Program-made: the position numbers and the translations under genes
Part shown: one piece after another, positions 23,645-34,719 of the stretch
How positions within the stretch are numbered: the first letter of the stretch is position 1
Layout: each line of letters starts with the position of its first letter
Assembly (NCBI RefSeq): GCF_002288925.2
Contig: NW_022098094.1
Span: forward strand, 376,223-440,222
Direction of reading: 5' to 3'
Source of the DNA: Delphinapterus leucas
Lineage: Eukaryota; Chordata; Mammalia; Artiodactyla; Monodontidae
Length of the DNA stretch: 64,000 nucleotides
The notes under the pieces: generated by a model
What the model saw: the letters and a program-made list of their open reading frames with translations, nothing else
What the model was told of the DNA's origin: nothing
Database searches by the model: none

Positions 23645-24448
23645 CTGCAAAACAAGGAACAGAAGTAAACCACCCACATTCAGGAGAGGCCAACCCTAAT
23701 TCCCCCTTTGCACTCTAGAATGCACAGCCAATGATCCATAAAAAATGAAGTTACTGAATTGGTACTCCTATCCCTTTGTCCTAAAATTAGGGAATGTCAG
23801 AGTCAGAAAGGATTTATAGTTAATCTAAGTTCAAATTCCTTTACTTATTTGGGGAAAACGCTTTAGGTATTTTTCGTGCTTGCAAATAACTGAGCTAGAG
23901 GCCGTGTTTCCAGAATGGAACAGAGGAATAAATAAATTTAGGATGAATAAAGATGATAGGTGAGCCGCAAGGAGGTACAGGCTCACCCTCTACCCACAAA
24001 GACTATCAGCCCAAGTGTGAAGGTAGACATGTGCACACAAAGATAATCCATCACACAGAGCATCTGCCAGACCCAAAGGAACGAGATGGACTCTATCAGG
24101 AATGTGGAAGTTCGGAAAAGAAAATGCTCACTGTGAACGGGGTTGTTCTAGCAGGTGAGGGGCCTGAGGGGAAGAGGCCCGGGACGGCTCACAGGACCAT
24201 TAAACCCAATGTTTCCAAAGGGCTTCACAACTCACAAGGCGCTTTCTCACTTGAATTTGACATCACCCCACGAGATGCATCAGGATCATGATCTTCATTT
24301 AACGAGAACACATTCAGAGTGGCTGGGAGCTAATGAACTAAGTGTCCACCTCAAAGTTAGAAGAAACACTTATGAAAATAAGAATGAATATCAAATATCA
24401 ATAAAGAAGATCAACAAAGCCAGTGGTTAGTTCTTTGAAAAATCTTAA

Positions 24449-24615
24449 TAAAGTAGACAAACTTTTTGGTTGTTGTCTTTTTTTTTTTGGCTGCGCTGCA
24501 CAGCATGTGGGATCTTAGTTCCCCAACCAGGGATCGAATCCGGGCCCCCAGCAGTGGGAGCATGGAGGCCTAACCACTGGGCCACCAGGGAATTCCCTAA
24601 AGTAGACAAACTTTT
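24449..24615 (-). mobile_element. tRNA-derived SINE with 18-bp TSD, minus strand
   Basis: SINE body 24479-24597 (rc starts 'gggaattccctggtggccca'). Perfect duplication taaagtagacaaactttt at 24449-24466 and 24598-24615. Lies in intron 1 of the AKR1E2 remnant. Confidence 0.93.
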
Positions 24616-25238
24616 GACAAGACTGAGGAGACCAAGTTTTTTAAAAATGACATGAAAGGAAAGCAGTACATAGAGACAAAAATAGAGATTTAAAATCTAA
24701 GAAACTGTTATCAATGACTAGAAGCCGACAATTTGGAAAAATGGAAATATTCCTAGAAAAACTTAACTCAAGAAGAAATAAAGCTCAATTGTCCTATAGT
24801 TATTTTTTAAATGAAGGAATTAAACACAACACACACATAGTTCTACAAAATTTTCAAGTCAGAATTCACCCCACTTTAAAACAAAATCTTTCTGACAAGA
24901 GGTAAAGAGGAAATAATTCCAACTCATTCTACCAAACCACAATGAATTAAACTACATCCCTGGCCTCTACGAGTTAAGTGGATAGAAGAAATAATTTACA
25001 TAATATTTTGATGAGCAAGGGTGGATCATTCGAATTCCTACTCATCCAATAACTTCCTATGTGACTTCTTAAATGAATATCTTTTTACCAAAGACTAAGT
25101 TTTAAAAGAAAGCAAATTTGAAAGGCTTTTTAGTTAGTGCTATGTCTAAATCACTGACAGGAATTAGAAAGTCCGAAGTAGAGAAAGGTCCAAAGTACTT
25201 CCACTATCAGGTTTTTACACGGGGAAGAAGACAAAGTT

Positions 25239-25473
25239 TCAATGTTTCTTTTTAGGGCTTCCCTGGTGGCACAGTGGTTGAGAGTCCGCCTGCCGATGCT
25301 AGGCGACACGGGTCCGGGAAGATCCCACATGCCACAGATCGGCTGGGCCCGTGAGCCATGGCCACGGGGCTTGCGCGTCCGGAGCCTTGCTCCGTAACGG
25401 GAGAGGCCACAACAATGAGAAGCCCGCGTACCGCAAAAAAACCAAAAAAAATAAAAATCAATGTTTCTTTTTA
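25239..25473 (+). mobile_element. CHR-type SINE with 16-bp TSD and internal deletion
   Basis: Body 25255-25457. Perfect duplication tcaatgtttcttttta at 25239-25254 and 25458-25473. Compared with the other long-variant copies it lacks about 10 bp around the 'gttcgtgcccc' box, so its internal polymerase III promoter is damaged. Confidence 0.92.
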
Positions 25474-25880
25474 AAACCAAGTTGGCAATGGCAGCATTTC
25501 CTTGTCTCTTTGATACAGACATTTCCCCATCTTCCGGTTGGCTGCTGCTCTGATCTGTGAGGTGACTGCCAATCTTCCCGCCCTTATCCAAGCATGACCA
25601 CCTTTTCTTCTGGGCTTTCCCAGACGTTATTTCTGAATAATTATAATTGGGACTCAATATGAATAAGGACAACCTCCATTTTCAGAAAATCTGATATCTA
25701 AATATTCCATCTTTCAAACACAGGAGGAGCCCTGCGGCAGGTGCGGGCGATCAGCTGGGCCTGCGGAGGCTGCGGCAGGTGTCCGGGGGTGTCCATGCGG
25801 GTGTCCAGGTAGGTGGCCCCTCCACGTCAGGGAGCGCCGAGGAAAGGCGCCGCCCCTCCCCGACCACGGGGCCGCCTCAC

Positions 25881-25919
25881 CTTCCAGATGCCCAGGCCCA
25901 GGACAGGTATCTTCTCCAT
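25881..25919 (-). CDS. AKR1E2: AKR1E2-like exon 1
   Basis: 39 bp, 13 codons from ATG (25919-25917) to a GTGAGG donor at 25880. Its length and the VLGLG.WK motif match exon 1 of AKR1B/1E genes. It lies at the edge of a CpG-rich promoter region. Confidence 0.82.
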
Positions 25920-25989
25920 GCTTCAGATCACCTCTACAGCTGCCGCGCGGCTCCGAGGGACGCCACCGTAGTGGGTGCCCGGATTCGCT

Positions 25990-26110
25990 GGCGGCACGGT
26001 GGTGGACACTTCGATTGGCCGGCGGCTCCAATGGTGGACACCTGATTGGCTGGAAGCGCCGGTGGTGGACACCCTGATTGGCTAGCGACGCGGCCGGTTA
26101 GCCAGAAGCG
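25990..26110. repeat. Tandem ~31-bp unit carrying CCAAT box plus GTGTCCACC
   Basis: Three consecutive imperfect units of the form 'ggtggtggacac..tGATTGGC' spaced 31 and 32 bp apart, with a fourth degenerate GTGGACAC at about 26119. Each unit brings one CCAAT box in the minus-strand promoter. Confidence 0.75.
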
Positions 26111-27397
26111 CTCGCGGGCAGTGGACACGCCCACATGGGCGGGGACGGAAGGTAGGGCGTTGGGGAGAGCATGTGCGCACGCGCCGGGTGGGCTTAGCGG
26201 TCCAGGAGGGAGTAGGCCCAGCACCCAGTCTCCTAGCAACACGCTGGCGGCGCACAGCATGCGGAGTGGAGAGATGCCGGGCTGCTGGGCGGGGATCCAG
26301 AGGTTCCCAGGGTCGTCTGGGCCGGGCCACCCCCAGGGCAGCGGGGAGAGGACAGGGTCTGAGGCCTTGTGTCCACCGCTCTGAGCGCGTGGGACGAGGG
26401 TAGGCTCCCAAGACTCCCACTCCCATCCCAGGGGGCACCAGGATACGGGAGGGAAGACCTGCTTCATCCTCTACAAATTGTTGTGCTTGGGCGGGACCCC
26501 GAGGGTTCCACGATTTCATAGAAGAGTGTGTTGGCCTTGGTTCTTTGTTGGTGACCCGCTGTGCTGAGTCCTGTAAATGTTTTCTACCTCCTGGGGCCCT
26601 TGGGAGCAGAGGACAGCCTGGGGACCTGGGTAGTGCACAACGTGGTAGAGCCCTGAACCGCTCCTCCGGGGGCCAGGGAACAGACCCTCCCTGCAGGAGC
26701 CTCCAGTCCTGAGGTGGAAGGGGGCGGAGTCATTGCCTGGGGTGAGGCCTCCTGTCCTCATGGATGTCCCAGGACAGTGGAGGGAAACTGGGAGACATGG
26801 AGGATCCAAGGTCCCTCTGCTCCCCCCTGGATCCCGTAGGTCCTGCTTCTTTGCCCCCTGGGGCCTGGGAGCCCCACAAAAGTGGGGCTTGCCTTGATGA
26901 CCCCAAACAAAGGTCTGTTTTAATTTCTGGTTTCCTGTCTGGCGCTGCAGCGCTGCCGGTGACCACCGGGGGGCAGTTGTGCCCACTGTGGTTAACGGAG
27001 CAACTGGCGCAGGGAAAGACACAAGGGATCACGTAAGCCTGTGTACCAGGGGACAGAGGGACACACAGGCTGAGATGAGGCACTTGGGGGCCTGATTCTA
27101 AATGTGGGAGGTCCTTGGGAAGTTTCATGCCAGAGAAGGGGAGCATCTGAATTTCATTTTAACCCCTCCATGGGAGAGACTAGGGCATAAGGCCAAAAGG
27201 GGGGAAGATTGCGGACCAGAACCCACGCCAGTTTTGAGTTGTATTCTAGCTACATCCCACCCCTTTCTGTAATCATCCATCTCTGAGTTTGTGCATTAGC
27301 CTCGCGTGATATCACCCCTGGGGTTTCATTGGTCTTATCTCTTATAGGCCTGATGACATCCAGAAGCAGATGCTGGAATGATCCCCACTGGAAGGCC

Positions 27398-27400
<3 letters not shown>

Positions 27401-27435
<35 letters not shown>
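27401..27435. repeat. (TG)n microsatellite
   Basis: Uninterrupted TG dinucleotide run of about 17 units. Confidence 0.97.
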
Positions 27436-27436
<1 letters not shown>

Positions 27437-27683
27437 GGGGGTTACAGGCCCAGGGGCTTTGCACCTGAGTGGCCAGGGTCCCAAGGAGTCTGGGCTCCTC
27501 CCTTCCTCTACCTCCACCAGTCAGCCCCCTCCTTGGTCAGTTGCAAAATTACTTTTCATATATTTGGGGGGATATCTGAGAAAATTCTTTACATATTGCT
27601 TTGGCTTCTTGCTATGGCTGTATTTTTGCATTTTCCTACTGTTTACGTACATTATTTGAAGTGTCCCCCTTCTGTCCACCCCA

Positions 27684-27755
27684 GCATGAAAACAAGTCAG
27701 CCCTGAACGTGGAGAATCTGGTGCCTGCCCACCAGAGCAGAGCTCCTGTGTGTCC
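27684..27755 (+). pseudogene. RALGDS: RALGDS-like N-terminal/REM fragment
   Basis: After a ccaccccag acceptor-like site the frame reads HENKSALN then VENLVPAHQ. This resembles the 'ENESALN' and 'VE.LVPA.Q' pieces of the RALGDS family REM region, with the roughly 20 codons between them missing. It precedes the next RALGDS-like block in the right order. Short match, so tentative. Confidence 0.4.
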
Positions 27756-28199
27756 CACCTCCCCTCCACCTGCTGAAACGTCATTGGCACCCAGCAGGTC
27801 CCCGGCCTCCTGGTGAAAAGGTGGGTGCTTCTCCCCTCTACAGCACAGCTGTGTGTCTTGGGAATGTCGCTTCACCTCTCTGTTCCTGGGTTTGCTCATG
27901 TGACAGCTGGGGTATGACAAGGACCAAACTCATACGGTTACTGCCAGAACTCAGTGGGACAAGCTACGGGAAGTGCTGAGTCCCTGCCTGGCCTGTGGAA
28001 AGGATGTGGTGCTTCTTATTTATGATTTTCCTCTCCTCCATGAGGAAGGTTTCTGCTTCAAGCCTCACTTATCCTGTGACCGTGGGCCAGGCTCTCTCCC
28101 ATTTGTAAAGGAGGTTTCACATTCTGTCTGTTGGGCGGGGTCCCCTGTCCTGGGTGTAGCCAGAGCAGGGATCCCTGGCGGCTGGCTGGGGGGCCCCAG

Positions 28200-28480
28200 G
28201 TACACTCAGACATCCGAGAAGATTCATTCTGTCAACAGTACATAAAGTGCCTACTGTGCACAGGCCCTTTTCTAAGCACTTAACAGAGTTCAGTGAACAG
28301 AGTGGACAAAAATCCCTGCCCCCCTGGGCTTCCATTCTGGTCCGGGGTCCACCAGTCCCACTGGACACCAAGGCAGGTAGTGGACACGTATGTGACACCC
28401 TCCTGGCCTCCTCTGGATAGGGGTTCCTCTGCCCTCATTGTCAGAAGGAGGACGGACCCCGGGAACAACTAAAGAAGTGA
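28200..28480 (+). repeat. L2 3'-end-like repeat
   Basis: Pattern 'aaagtgcctactgtgcacaggccc..tctaagcactt..cagtgaacagagtggacaaaaatccctgcc' typical of the L2 3' region. Confidence 0.6.
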
Positions 28481-29177
28481 GTGGGCATCAAGGAGAGGAC
28501 TCCTGTCTCCACACGGGGTGACATTTGGGGACTGAGGTTGGGGGTTCAGGCAGAACCCTGGATCCCTCACATCTTGTGATTCCCGCTAGAGGGCTAAGGG
28601 CTGAGGGCTTTTCCTGCACGAAGAAAGGAGTCAGAGAGCTGTGGCTGGGGTCCCGGGTCCCCAGGGAGCAGAGGGGAGGCTGAGAGCTCAGAGCCAGTCC
28701 CCAGAGAAGATGCATGCACCCACAGCCCAGCCGTGCTTGCCCCTTCCCCGATCTGAGGGCTAAGGACAGAGGTGTGCCGGGTATCCTGATCACACATCGG
28801 CCTTGCTGTCCATCCTCCGAGCCCAGCTGCGCATGGAGCACCTACTGTGGGCAATGACCAGAGCAGCGCAGCCCTCCCTGCCCCACTGGGGTGGATGTTC
28901 CAGCGGGGCGGGGACAGACAGAGGGCTGTGCCTGGCTTCCCTGAGGGATGGGGCGGGTGGTCAGAGTCTCCTGCATGGACACTCTTTGTAGCTCCTGCCT
29001 GTTACCAGGCCTGCCCCTGCTTGGCAGCCAAGTGGGGGCAGGCTGCGGTGGGGCTGGCCTCTGGATGGGCAGGGGCTGGCACCGGGGCCCACAGGGGTGC
29101 CTGTGGAAAGGAAGAAAAGGCCAGTCCTCTGACTCTGCTGCCCGCCCTCTACCTCCAGTACCACCTGCTCCTTCCCG

Positions 29178-29345
29178 GGCACCTGACTGGACCAGTTTCC
29201 AGAGGATTTTTGTCAGCCCTCAGCCTAAAGCAGTTTATGGCTTACGTGCAGCTCAGCATGCTGGGCTCAGACCTGGAGCCCCAGGCCTACCTTCTTCTGA
29301 CCCAGCCGGGGGACCAGGGGCCCAGGAGGCAGAGCCGAGCCCAGG
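29178..29345 (+). pseudogene. RALGDS: RALGDS-like REM-domain C-terminal exon, stop and frameshift
   Basis: One frame reads GT-stop-LDQFPEDFCQPSA and the next reads LKQFMAYVQLSMLGSDLEP then AYLLLTQ. Together they correspond to the family segment GTWLDQ..EDFCQP....LKQ..AYVQL..GSDLE...LLLAQ. The Trp codon has become TGA (29184-29186) and a frameshift separates the halves near 29220. It ends at a GGTGAGG donor-like site at 29345. In the intact protein this is the end of the Ras exchanger motif (REM) domain that stabilises the Ral-GEF catalytic domain. Intron-like flanks argue for a duplicated rather than a retroposed copy. Confidence 0.82.
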
Positions 29346-29591
29346 GTGAGGAGGCCGGGGTGGGCACACATGAGCATAGGAGGAGGGGTCCCTATGGGCC
29401 ACTCAGGTTGGAGCCCCCAGGGGCCGCTGTCTGACCAGGAGCAAAGACTGGCCTGGGACCACCCCTCAGCCTGGGAAGACTTCCTCCTGTGGGCTCTTGG
29501 GCTCTGGCTCCTCTGGAAAGCACCAGGATGTGTGGTCTTTGGAAGGCGCATGGGAGCACAGTCACGCCAGTGACCTTTTCTCCTCTTGCAG

Positions 29592-29700
29592 CTCCACTGC
29601 CCTCCCGTGGTGAGGCTGGCTCCAGTGCCAGCTGCTGTACTATCTCAAGACCTCGATCCGGCTGCATCACTGCAGTGCCAGGGCCAGCTCCAGAGAGGCC
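29592..29700 (+). pseudogene. Possible RALGDS-like linker exon
   Basis: A cttgcag acceptor is followed by sequence reading VRLAPVPAAV then SQDLDPAASLQ, which recalls the Pro/Ala-rich linker after the REM domain. It is in the correct order after the REM block. Compositional resemblance only. Confidence 0.35.
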
Positions 29701-30799
29701 CAGCAAAAACAAGGCAAACGTCACTGGTAGAAAGACAACTGAACCTAGGAAAGCATTCCTCAGAACCCAAAGCCAGAGGAAGGTTAGCATCCCTGTGGTA
29801 CCAAAAACTCAAAAGTCAATGTTTTTAAAAAAGTACAGAGAACAAACACATGCAGTTCAAACGAGAAGTGATGCACGTGGCCATAAGCAGCAGAGATGCT
29901 GGCCTCCCTGCTCTGGATGCACACAAATGTCCTCACCGCCAAGGAGCACTGGGTACCATCACTGGTGGGTGTTTATTTCTGGTGATGGTGTGAGGGAGCA
30001 GAGGCCCCATCAGCCGCCCTGGAGGGACACTCCTCTCTGGAGAAGAGCTTTCAGGACCCGTCAAAGTCCCACAGGTGTATACCCTTACTAGCAGTAATTT
30101 ATCCAAAGAAATTCTTGCACAATATTTCAAAGATCCATTGATACGACTAATCATCTGGGCCTACACAGACTCTCCATCTCAGGCCCTGGTCCTGGCCCCA
30201 TCCCCGCCCCCGCCCCTCCTGCATCTTAATGCAGCTTCTGAGCTGAGCACCCAGCCCTGCTGTCCAGGACACCGGAGGGCGTGGCCTGCCCGCTCCCTCT
30301 CCCCCAGGCATCCATCCAGGGGATGTTCTCAGCTGCAACAGCAGGACCCTTGAGCTCCTATGAGCAGAGGAGGCCTTCACAGAGCACGGGGGTGGGTGGG
30401 GGCCTCAGGGAAGCTGCTGGAAGGTCAGCGCATCAAGCTGGGGGCTTTGGAGACGGAGCACTGCTCAGACTGCATCTCAGGCTCCATGGGAGTGCGGGCT
30501 GACATCCCGAGCCCGAGCTTCAGTCACACTCAGCTCTGCCTGGCAGGGAGGAGTCGGAGAGCCTCACCTGCCTCAAAGTGGGTTGGGGGCAGGGGGGTCC
30601 ACATGGTCTGAGGCTGTCGGATGAAGCCACAGCCACTTGTGTCTTGTCTGCCCAGACTTGGAGCCCCCCAAGCAGACAGCGTCGGTCCTCAAGGGGGGAT
30701 CTCTCCAGGCTCTCCCTGGAGGAAGGGGAGGGAAGACCCTGACCGTATGGTGAGTGGGTGACGGCAGAGAGCAGGGATGCATGACGGCCGCGTGGCTGG

Positions 30800-30985
30800 G
30801 GCAGTGCCACCTGGTGGTCGAGGCACAGGCTCTGAGGTCAGACAGACCCCGTCACTGGGGAAGGTGTTGCTATTCGAGCCACAGTTTGCTCGTCTGTGAA
30901 GTGGGGCCAGCAGTGGCCTTCTAAGGTGATATGGAGACAGACTCAGCGCGACTGCACTTGGGGGCCCCCGTATGTGCTCAGTGAC
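30800..30985 (+). repeat. MIR SINE fragment
   Basis: Contains 'aggctctgaggtcagacagacc..' and 'cgagccacagtttgctcgtctgtgaagtgggg', the MIR core and tail order. Confidence 0.65.
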
Positions 30986-31559
30986 AAGGACCCGACAAAG
31001 GGCCACCTGGAAAGAGCGCCCGTCCCCGTGGGAGGCACATTCTTGGGGGCTGTGGGTGCACTGTGAACTACTGTAGCTGTCCCACACATGTGACAAGAGG
31101 CGTCAAGGTGCCTGTCCCCTGTGCCCCAAGAACGGGACCCTGGGAAAAAGCAAAGCAGCGATTTGCCTAAGGATATCTCAGCAGTGGTGTCTGGAGCAGA
31201 GGAGGCCTGGGATGTATCTTGGAAAAGGACGGTGAATGATCGTAAGCTCAGCCAGGCGGTGACTGACTCCCGTTGCTGCTTCCTTGGTGTGATTTCATTG
31301 CCTGAGCAGAATAACACATCCCTCGGTACCTGGCATGCAGCTATTGATCTGGGAAATGCCACTTCCTCCATACCTGCTAGGAAAGACCACCAGAATCAGA
31401 GCCGGCCAGCAGAACTCATTCATGTCCTGCCTCAGGCTGTATCAGGTCTCCAGCCCGATGTCACGGTTTTTTCCCTTCGTTCTCTTAGAGTGTTGCATTG
31501 GTTGGTTTTTGCATGTTGACCCATCCTTAGAAGGTCCTACCTCACTGTGCTTGTAGCAC

Positions 31560-32395
31560 TCCTGAGGATCTGCGTGTGGGCCTCTGGATGGAATCTGTAC
31601 TTTCTACCGTTCCATGTGTCTGTCCTGCACCACGACTGCACTACCTTGTTTACTGTTGCTGAATTAAAAGCCTGGGTATCTAGTACTGTATGTCCTCCAG
31701 CTTTCTTCTTCAAGATTATTTTGACTATTCTTGGCCCTTTATATTTCTGTATATATTTTGAAATTAGCTCATCAGTTTCCACAAAGAGATTTCTGCTGAG
31801 GCATTTTATAGAGATTGTACTGAATCTATAAGTCAAATTGGGGGAGAACTGACATTTTAACATTGTACCAAGGGAAAAGACACCGCAACCTAAAAAGGAA
31901 AAAGTGATAAGCTGGGAAGAAATATTTGCAACTTATATCCCAGGCAAAGGGCCTAACTGCCTCTATCAATAAAGAGACCCTAGAAACTGGTAAGAAAGAG
32001 AAGAGCCACAATATAAAATTGGGCAAAAGACATTATCATACACTCCACAAAAAGCAAATATAGCCTTAAACACATGAAATACGCTGAGGCTCCTATGACA
32101 AAATTAGTAAATCCAGAAGATTGAAGGTATACTCTGAAGCTGCTGTAGAAATAGCACATGGGAATGCCTTCTAACAGAGGCAGTGGAGCTCTATCTATCA
32201 ACAATTACAAATGTATTTACCCTTTGATTCAACAATCACAGTTCAGGGAATTTACCGCATGGAAACACCTCTACACTTGGCACATGTACACAGTTATTCA
32301 TTGCAGCCTTCTTCACATGAGCAAAAGATTGGAAATAACCCAGTTTCCTCTATTAGTGACCTGGTTAAATGAATGATGAAAAATGAATGAAATGG
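31560..32395 (+). mobile_element. 5'-inverted L1 fragment
   Basis: About 31640-31862 is L1 ORF2 in reverse; the minus-strand frame reads SIKCLSRNLFVETDELISKY and on. About 31863-32395 is later L1 ORF2 sequence in forward orientation ('cattgcagccttcttcacatgagc' region). This is the third inverted-5' L1 of the window. No clear target duplication seen. Confidence 0.7.
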
Positions 32396-33426
32396 TGGGA
32401 AAGGACAAGCATGAAGGGAGGAAGCTCTGTCTACTGATTTGCCAAGTTCCCTCCCTGGTCCTGATGCTCGCAGGACTGATCCTCGCTCAAAAGTCCCTCC
32501 CACTTCCAGCTGGCTTTTTTGAGCACCTGTGGACATGGCTTCACTACTGTGCCACCAATGCCAGAGGCATCGTGGGCACTGGGGCTTAAAGCCCAGGGCT
32601 CCGAGCCCAGTTTAGACACTGACCAGAATGGGGACCTGAGCAGTCTCCTGGAAGACACAGCAGTTCCCTTGGAGCGCTCTGGGGTTTCCAATGAGAAGGC
32701 AGGTCACAGGGAGTTCTTTGTCTCATAGGATCAAGACAAACTTCATGGAGGAAGCTAGAAATGGATTTCCTCAGATGCCCACTGTAAAGATGGCAAAACT
32801 GAGGACCTGTGAGGGGAATGGTTGCACAGGGATCCCATGTAGCATGAGCGTTCAGACCAAGGAGCCCACGTCCCCTCCAGCCCCACCTAAACTGGTCTTC
32901 ACTGGCTGACGAGGACATGGTTCCACCTGCTGATCCTGGCAGCTGCCCCGGCTGGGCTGGGACACACCCCTGTGACCCGTTCTCCTCACTCATGCCCTGG
33001 TCTGGTCAGCTCCGCGTGAGCCGGGGCTGCGCCGCTCCTTTGCTCTGCTCCCAGGTCTCTGCGACGGTGCCCAGCACACAAAAGGCACTTACATATGTAT
33101 TCAGTCAGTGTGATCCCCCCAACGGTCCCAGGAGGTAGTGCTGTTCTTTTACAGATGTGAAGCCTGACACACAAAGAAGCCCTGGGTTGGGGGATGGACT
33201 CATTCACGTATTCACGTGTACTGCTTCTTGTAGTGTGCAGGCACCTGCAATGTAAATGTGAACCCTGGACACCTTCCTCGACCTCAGAGCTCACAGCCTA
33301 GCAGGCAGGACAGCATCTAACCCACAGCTTGCCAGCGGGAGACACAAAGCTACAGCCACTTCCAGCCCAAGATCTCGCATAGCTGGGAAGATGCGTCTGT
33401 CTGGCCCCAGCTACACAGCGAGACTG

Positions 33427-33735
33427 AGGACCAGCTACAGAACTAGAGACGCCTCCAGCCTGAACCCTTGGACCAGCTTAGGAGTTACAGCAGCTCCGGC
33501 TCTAGATCCAGGCCGAAAGCGATCCCGGCTCATCCTCAGTTTCCTCACCCACTGTGGTCCTGGGGCCGGAATGAGAGGCAGCCACAGAGTGAGAGCTCCT
33601 GTACCAGCTCTGGCACCAGATCCTGTGCTGGTGCCCAGCCCAAGCCAGGTGCGTCTCCAGCTTCTGCCCCTGCAGTGGCTCTGGCACCCCCGTCAACACC
33701 AGCTTCAGTACCAGAGCTTCTTCCCTTCCCTTGTG
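33427..33735 (+). pseudogene. RALGDS-like Pro/Ala linker, copy 1
   Basis: Frames read VTAAPALDPG, then RAPVPALAPDPVLVPSPSQ, then SASAPAVALAPPSTPASVPE in shifting phase. This is the Ala-Pro-Glu/Leu-rich linker composition that follows the REM domain in RALGDS-type proteins. It is related to the longer block at 35.46-36.23 kb. Frame changes show it is not coding now. Confidence 0.5.
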
Positions 33736-33769
33736 ATGACAGCTTTTGTTTTTCCAAATGTTTTCTATT

Positions 33770-33930
33770 GCATATAGTTTTAAGGCTTATTAGATTTTAT
33801 GTTTTAAAATTTACCTGTTAATCATTTTAAATTATACAATTCAATGGCATTAAGCAAATTCAATATGCTGTGCACCCATCCCCATGATCTATTTCTAGAA
33901 TGTTTTTATCACACCAAACAGAAATCCTGT
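33770..33930 (-). repeat. L1 3' UTR fragment, antisense
   Basis: Contains 'aaattatacaattcaatggcattaagcaaattca..gtgcacccatccccatgatc', the antisense L1M 3' UTR pattern also seen at about 36.39 kb. A short copy of the same stretch occurs at about 35415-35450. Confidence 0.65.
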
Positions 33931-34197
33931 GTGCAGTACTGCAGAGGCCCGGACTCTGCCAGCACCCAGGCCTGCTTCTAGCTCTGAGAGATCTCAGAAG
34001 CTCTGTTCCCGACCCAGGGATATTGGCTCTTTCTGTGGGTGCAGAGTGGGGAACCTGGCACCAGGAAGGGTCCCGATCCCCATGTCCCTCCCACCCCCCT
34101 GCCCTCCAGTCATCTCCTGTTTCTAAGCATTTCCTTCTCCCTGGCCTGTCGCCCCTCCTGAGCACAGCTGACCTTTCCCCCGCCCTTCCCTGACCAG

Positions 34198-34290
34198 AGC
34201 TAATGATCCCTGACAACGCCAACCTGTTCTACAACATGGGCCCTTCAGGACTTTGTCCTGAAGACGTGGACTTTCACCTTGGGGACGCAG
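34198..34290 (+). pseudogene. RALGDS: RALGDS-like RA-domain C-terminal exon
   Basis: After a ctgaccag acceptor the frame reads LMIPDNANLFYNM, then a +1 shift gives DFVLKTWTFTLG. This corresponds to L.IPENANVFYAM......DFVLK.RTFTKG at the end of the Ras-association domain of RALGDS. It lies before (5' of) the Ser-rich and RA-start blocks at 34.7-35.2 kb, so the order is not that of an intact gene. Confidence 0.75.
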
Positions 34291-34719
34291 GTCAGGCCTG
34301 GAGCTAGGGACTCGAGATTGCCAAGGGCTCCTTCTAATCGGTCCCCAGTGCCGACCAGCACAAGGCCACGTCCCCCAGGGTCTTTCTAGTCAGGTAGCTA
34401 AGCGTTTACACACCACAGAGTCCCAGACCAGGTGGGCATCTTCCCCCAAACCTGCCAGCCCAGGCCACCCCTGGAGCCCTGATTCATCCTGAAACTCTCC
34501 TGCTGCAGCCACGATGCCCTCCAACAGGCTGGCCTAGCCTCCCCTTGTCCACGCGCATCCTTAGGTGTCTCAGAAGCCGAGCTGACACTTGCCAAGGAGT
34601 GTGGGCAGTGGGCAAGGCATCCTACCCACCTCAGGGCACTGACCTTCCTCACAGCTTCCCAAGTCCAGGTCTGAGCCACCTGTGCCCCCAACGTGGCTCA
34701 CCACCCAGCCACAGGGACA

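Larger units (their letters stand above)
23501..25919 (-). pseudogene. AKR1E2: AKR1E2-like aldo-keto reductase, 5' two exons only, active site deleted
   Basis: Exon 1 (25881-25919) encodes MEKIPVLGLGIWK and ends in a GTGAGG donor. Exon 2 (23501-23644) encodes [17 protein letters not shown], then [12 protein letters not shown], then [15 protein letters not shown], with AG and GT at its ends. This is the N-terminal part of an AKR1E2-type reductase (1,5-anhydro-D-fructose reductase in other mammals). Exon 2 is 144 bp instead of the family's 168. The missing 24 bp remove in frame the eight residues between IDTG and LYHNE, including the catalytic Asp of the GYRH.D.A.. motif. I found no exons 3-10 on this strand between 23.5 kb and the AKR1C 3' end. 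The gene faces AKR1C tail to tail. It is most likely a degenerate copy; an assembly break or distant exons cannot be excluded. Confidence 0.82.
25730..26430 (-). promoter_or_regulatory. CpG-island promoter of the AKR1E2-like gene
   Basis: GC- and CpG-rich DNA surrounding and upstream of the AKR1E2-like exon 1. It carries three CCAAT boxes on the minus strand (ATTGG on + at 26014, 26045 and 26077). The region contains several long open frames on both strands, which is expected for GC-rich DNA and is not evidence of coding. Confidence 0.75.

Noticed and set aside
25934..26519. Long overlapping frames on both strands, 112 to 177 codons
   Set aside because: Lie in a CpG island where stop codons are rare; composition is Pro/Arg/Gly-rich and no domain is visible.
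27401..27435. Possible tandem direct-repeat or CRISPR-like structure
   Set aside because: Simple (TG)n microsatellite; the genome is mammalian and no spaced repeats exist.
29489..30091. 200-codon plus-strand frame
   Set aside because: Overlaps GC-rich RALGDS-like intron or linker remnants; the frame is not the one that resembles the family.
33502..33757. Minus-strand frames opposite the RALGDS-like linker
   Set aside because: Shadow frames of low-complexity linker sequence.
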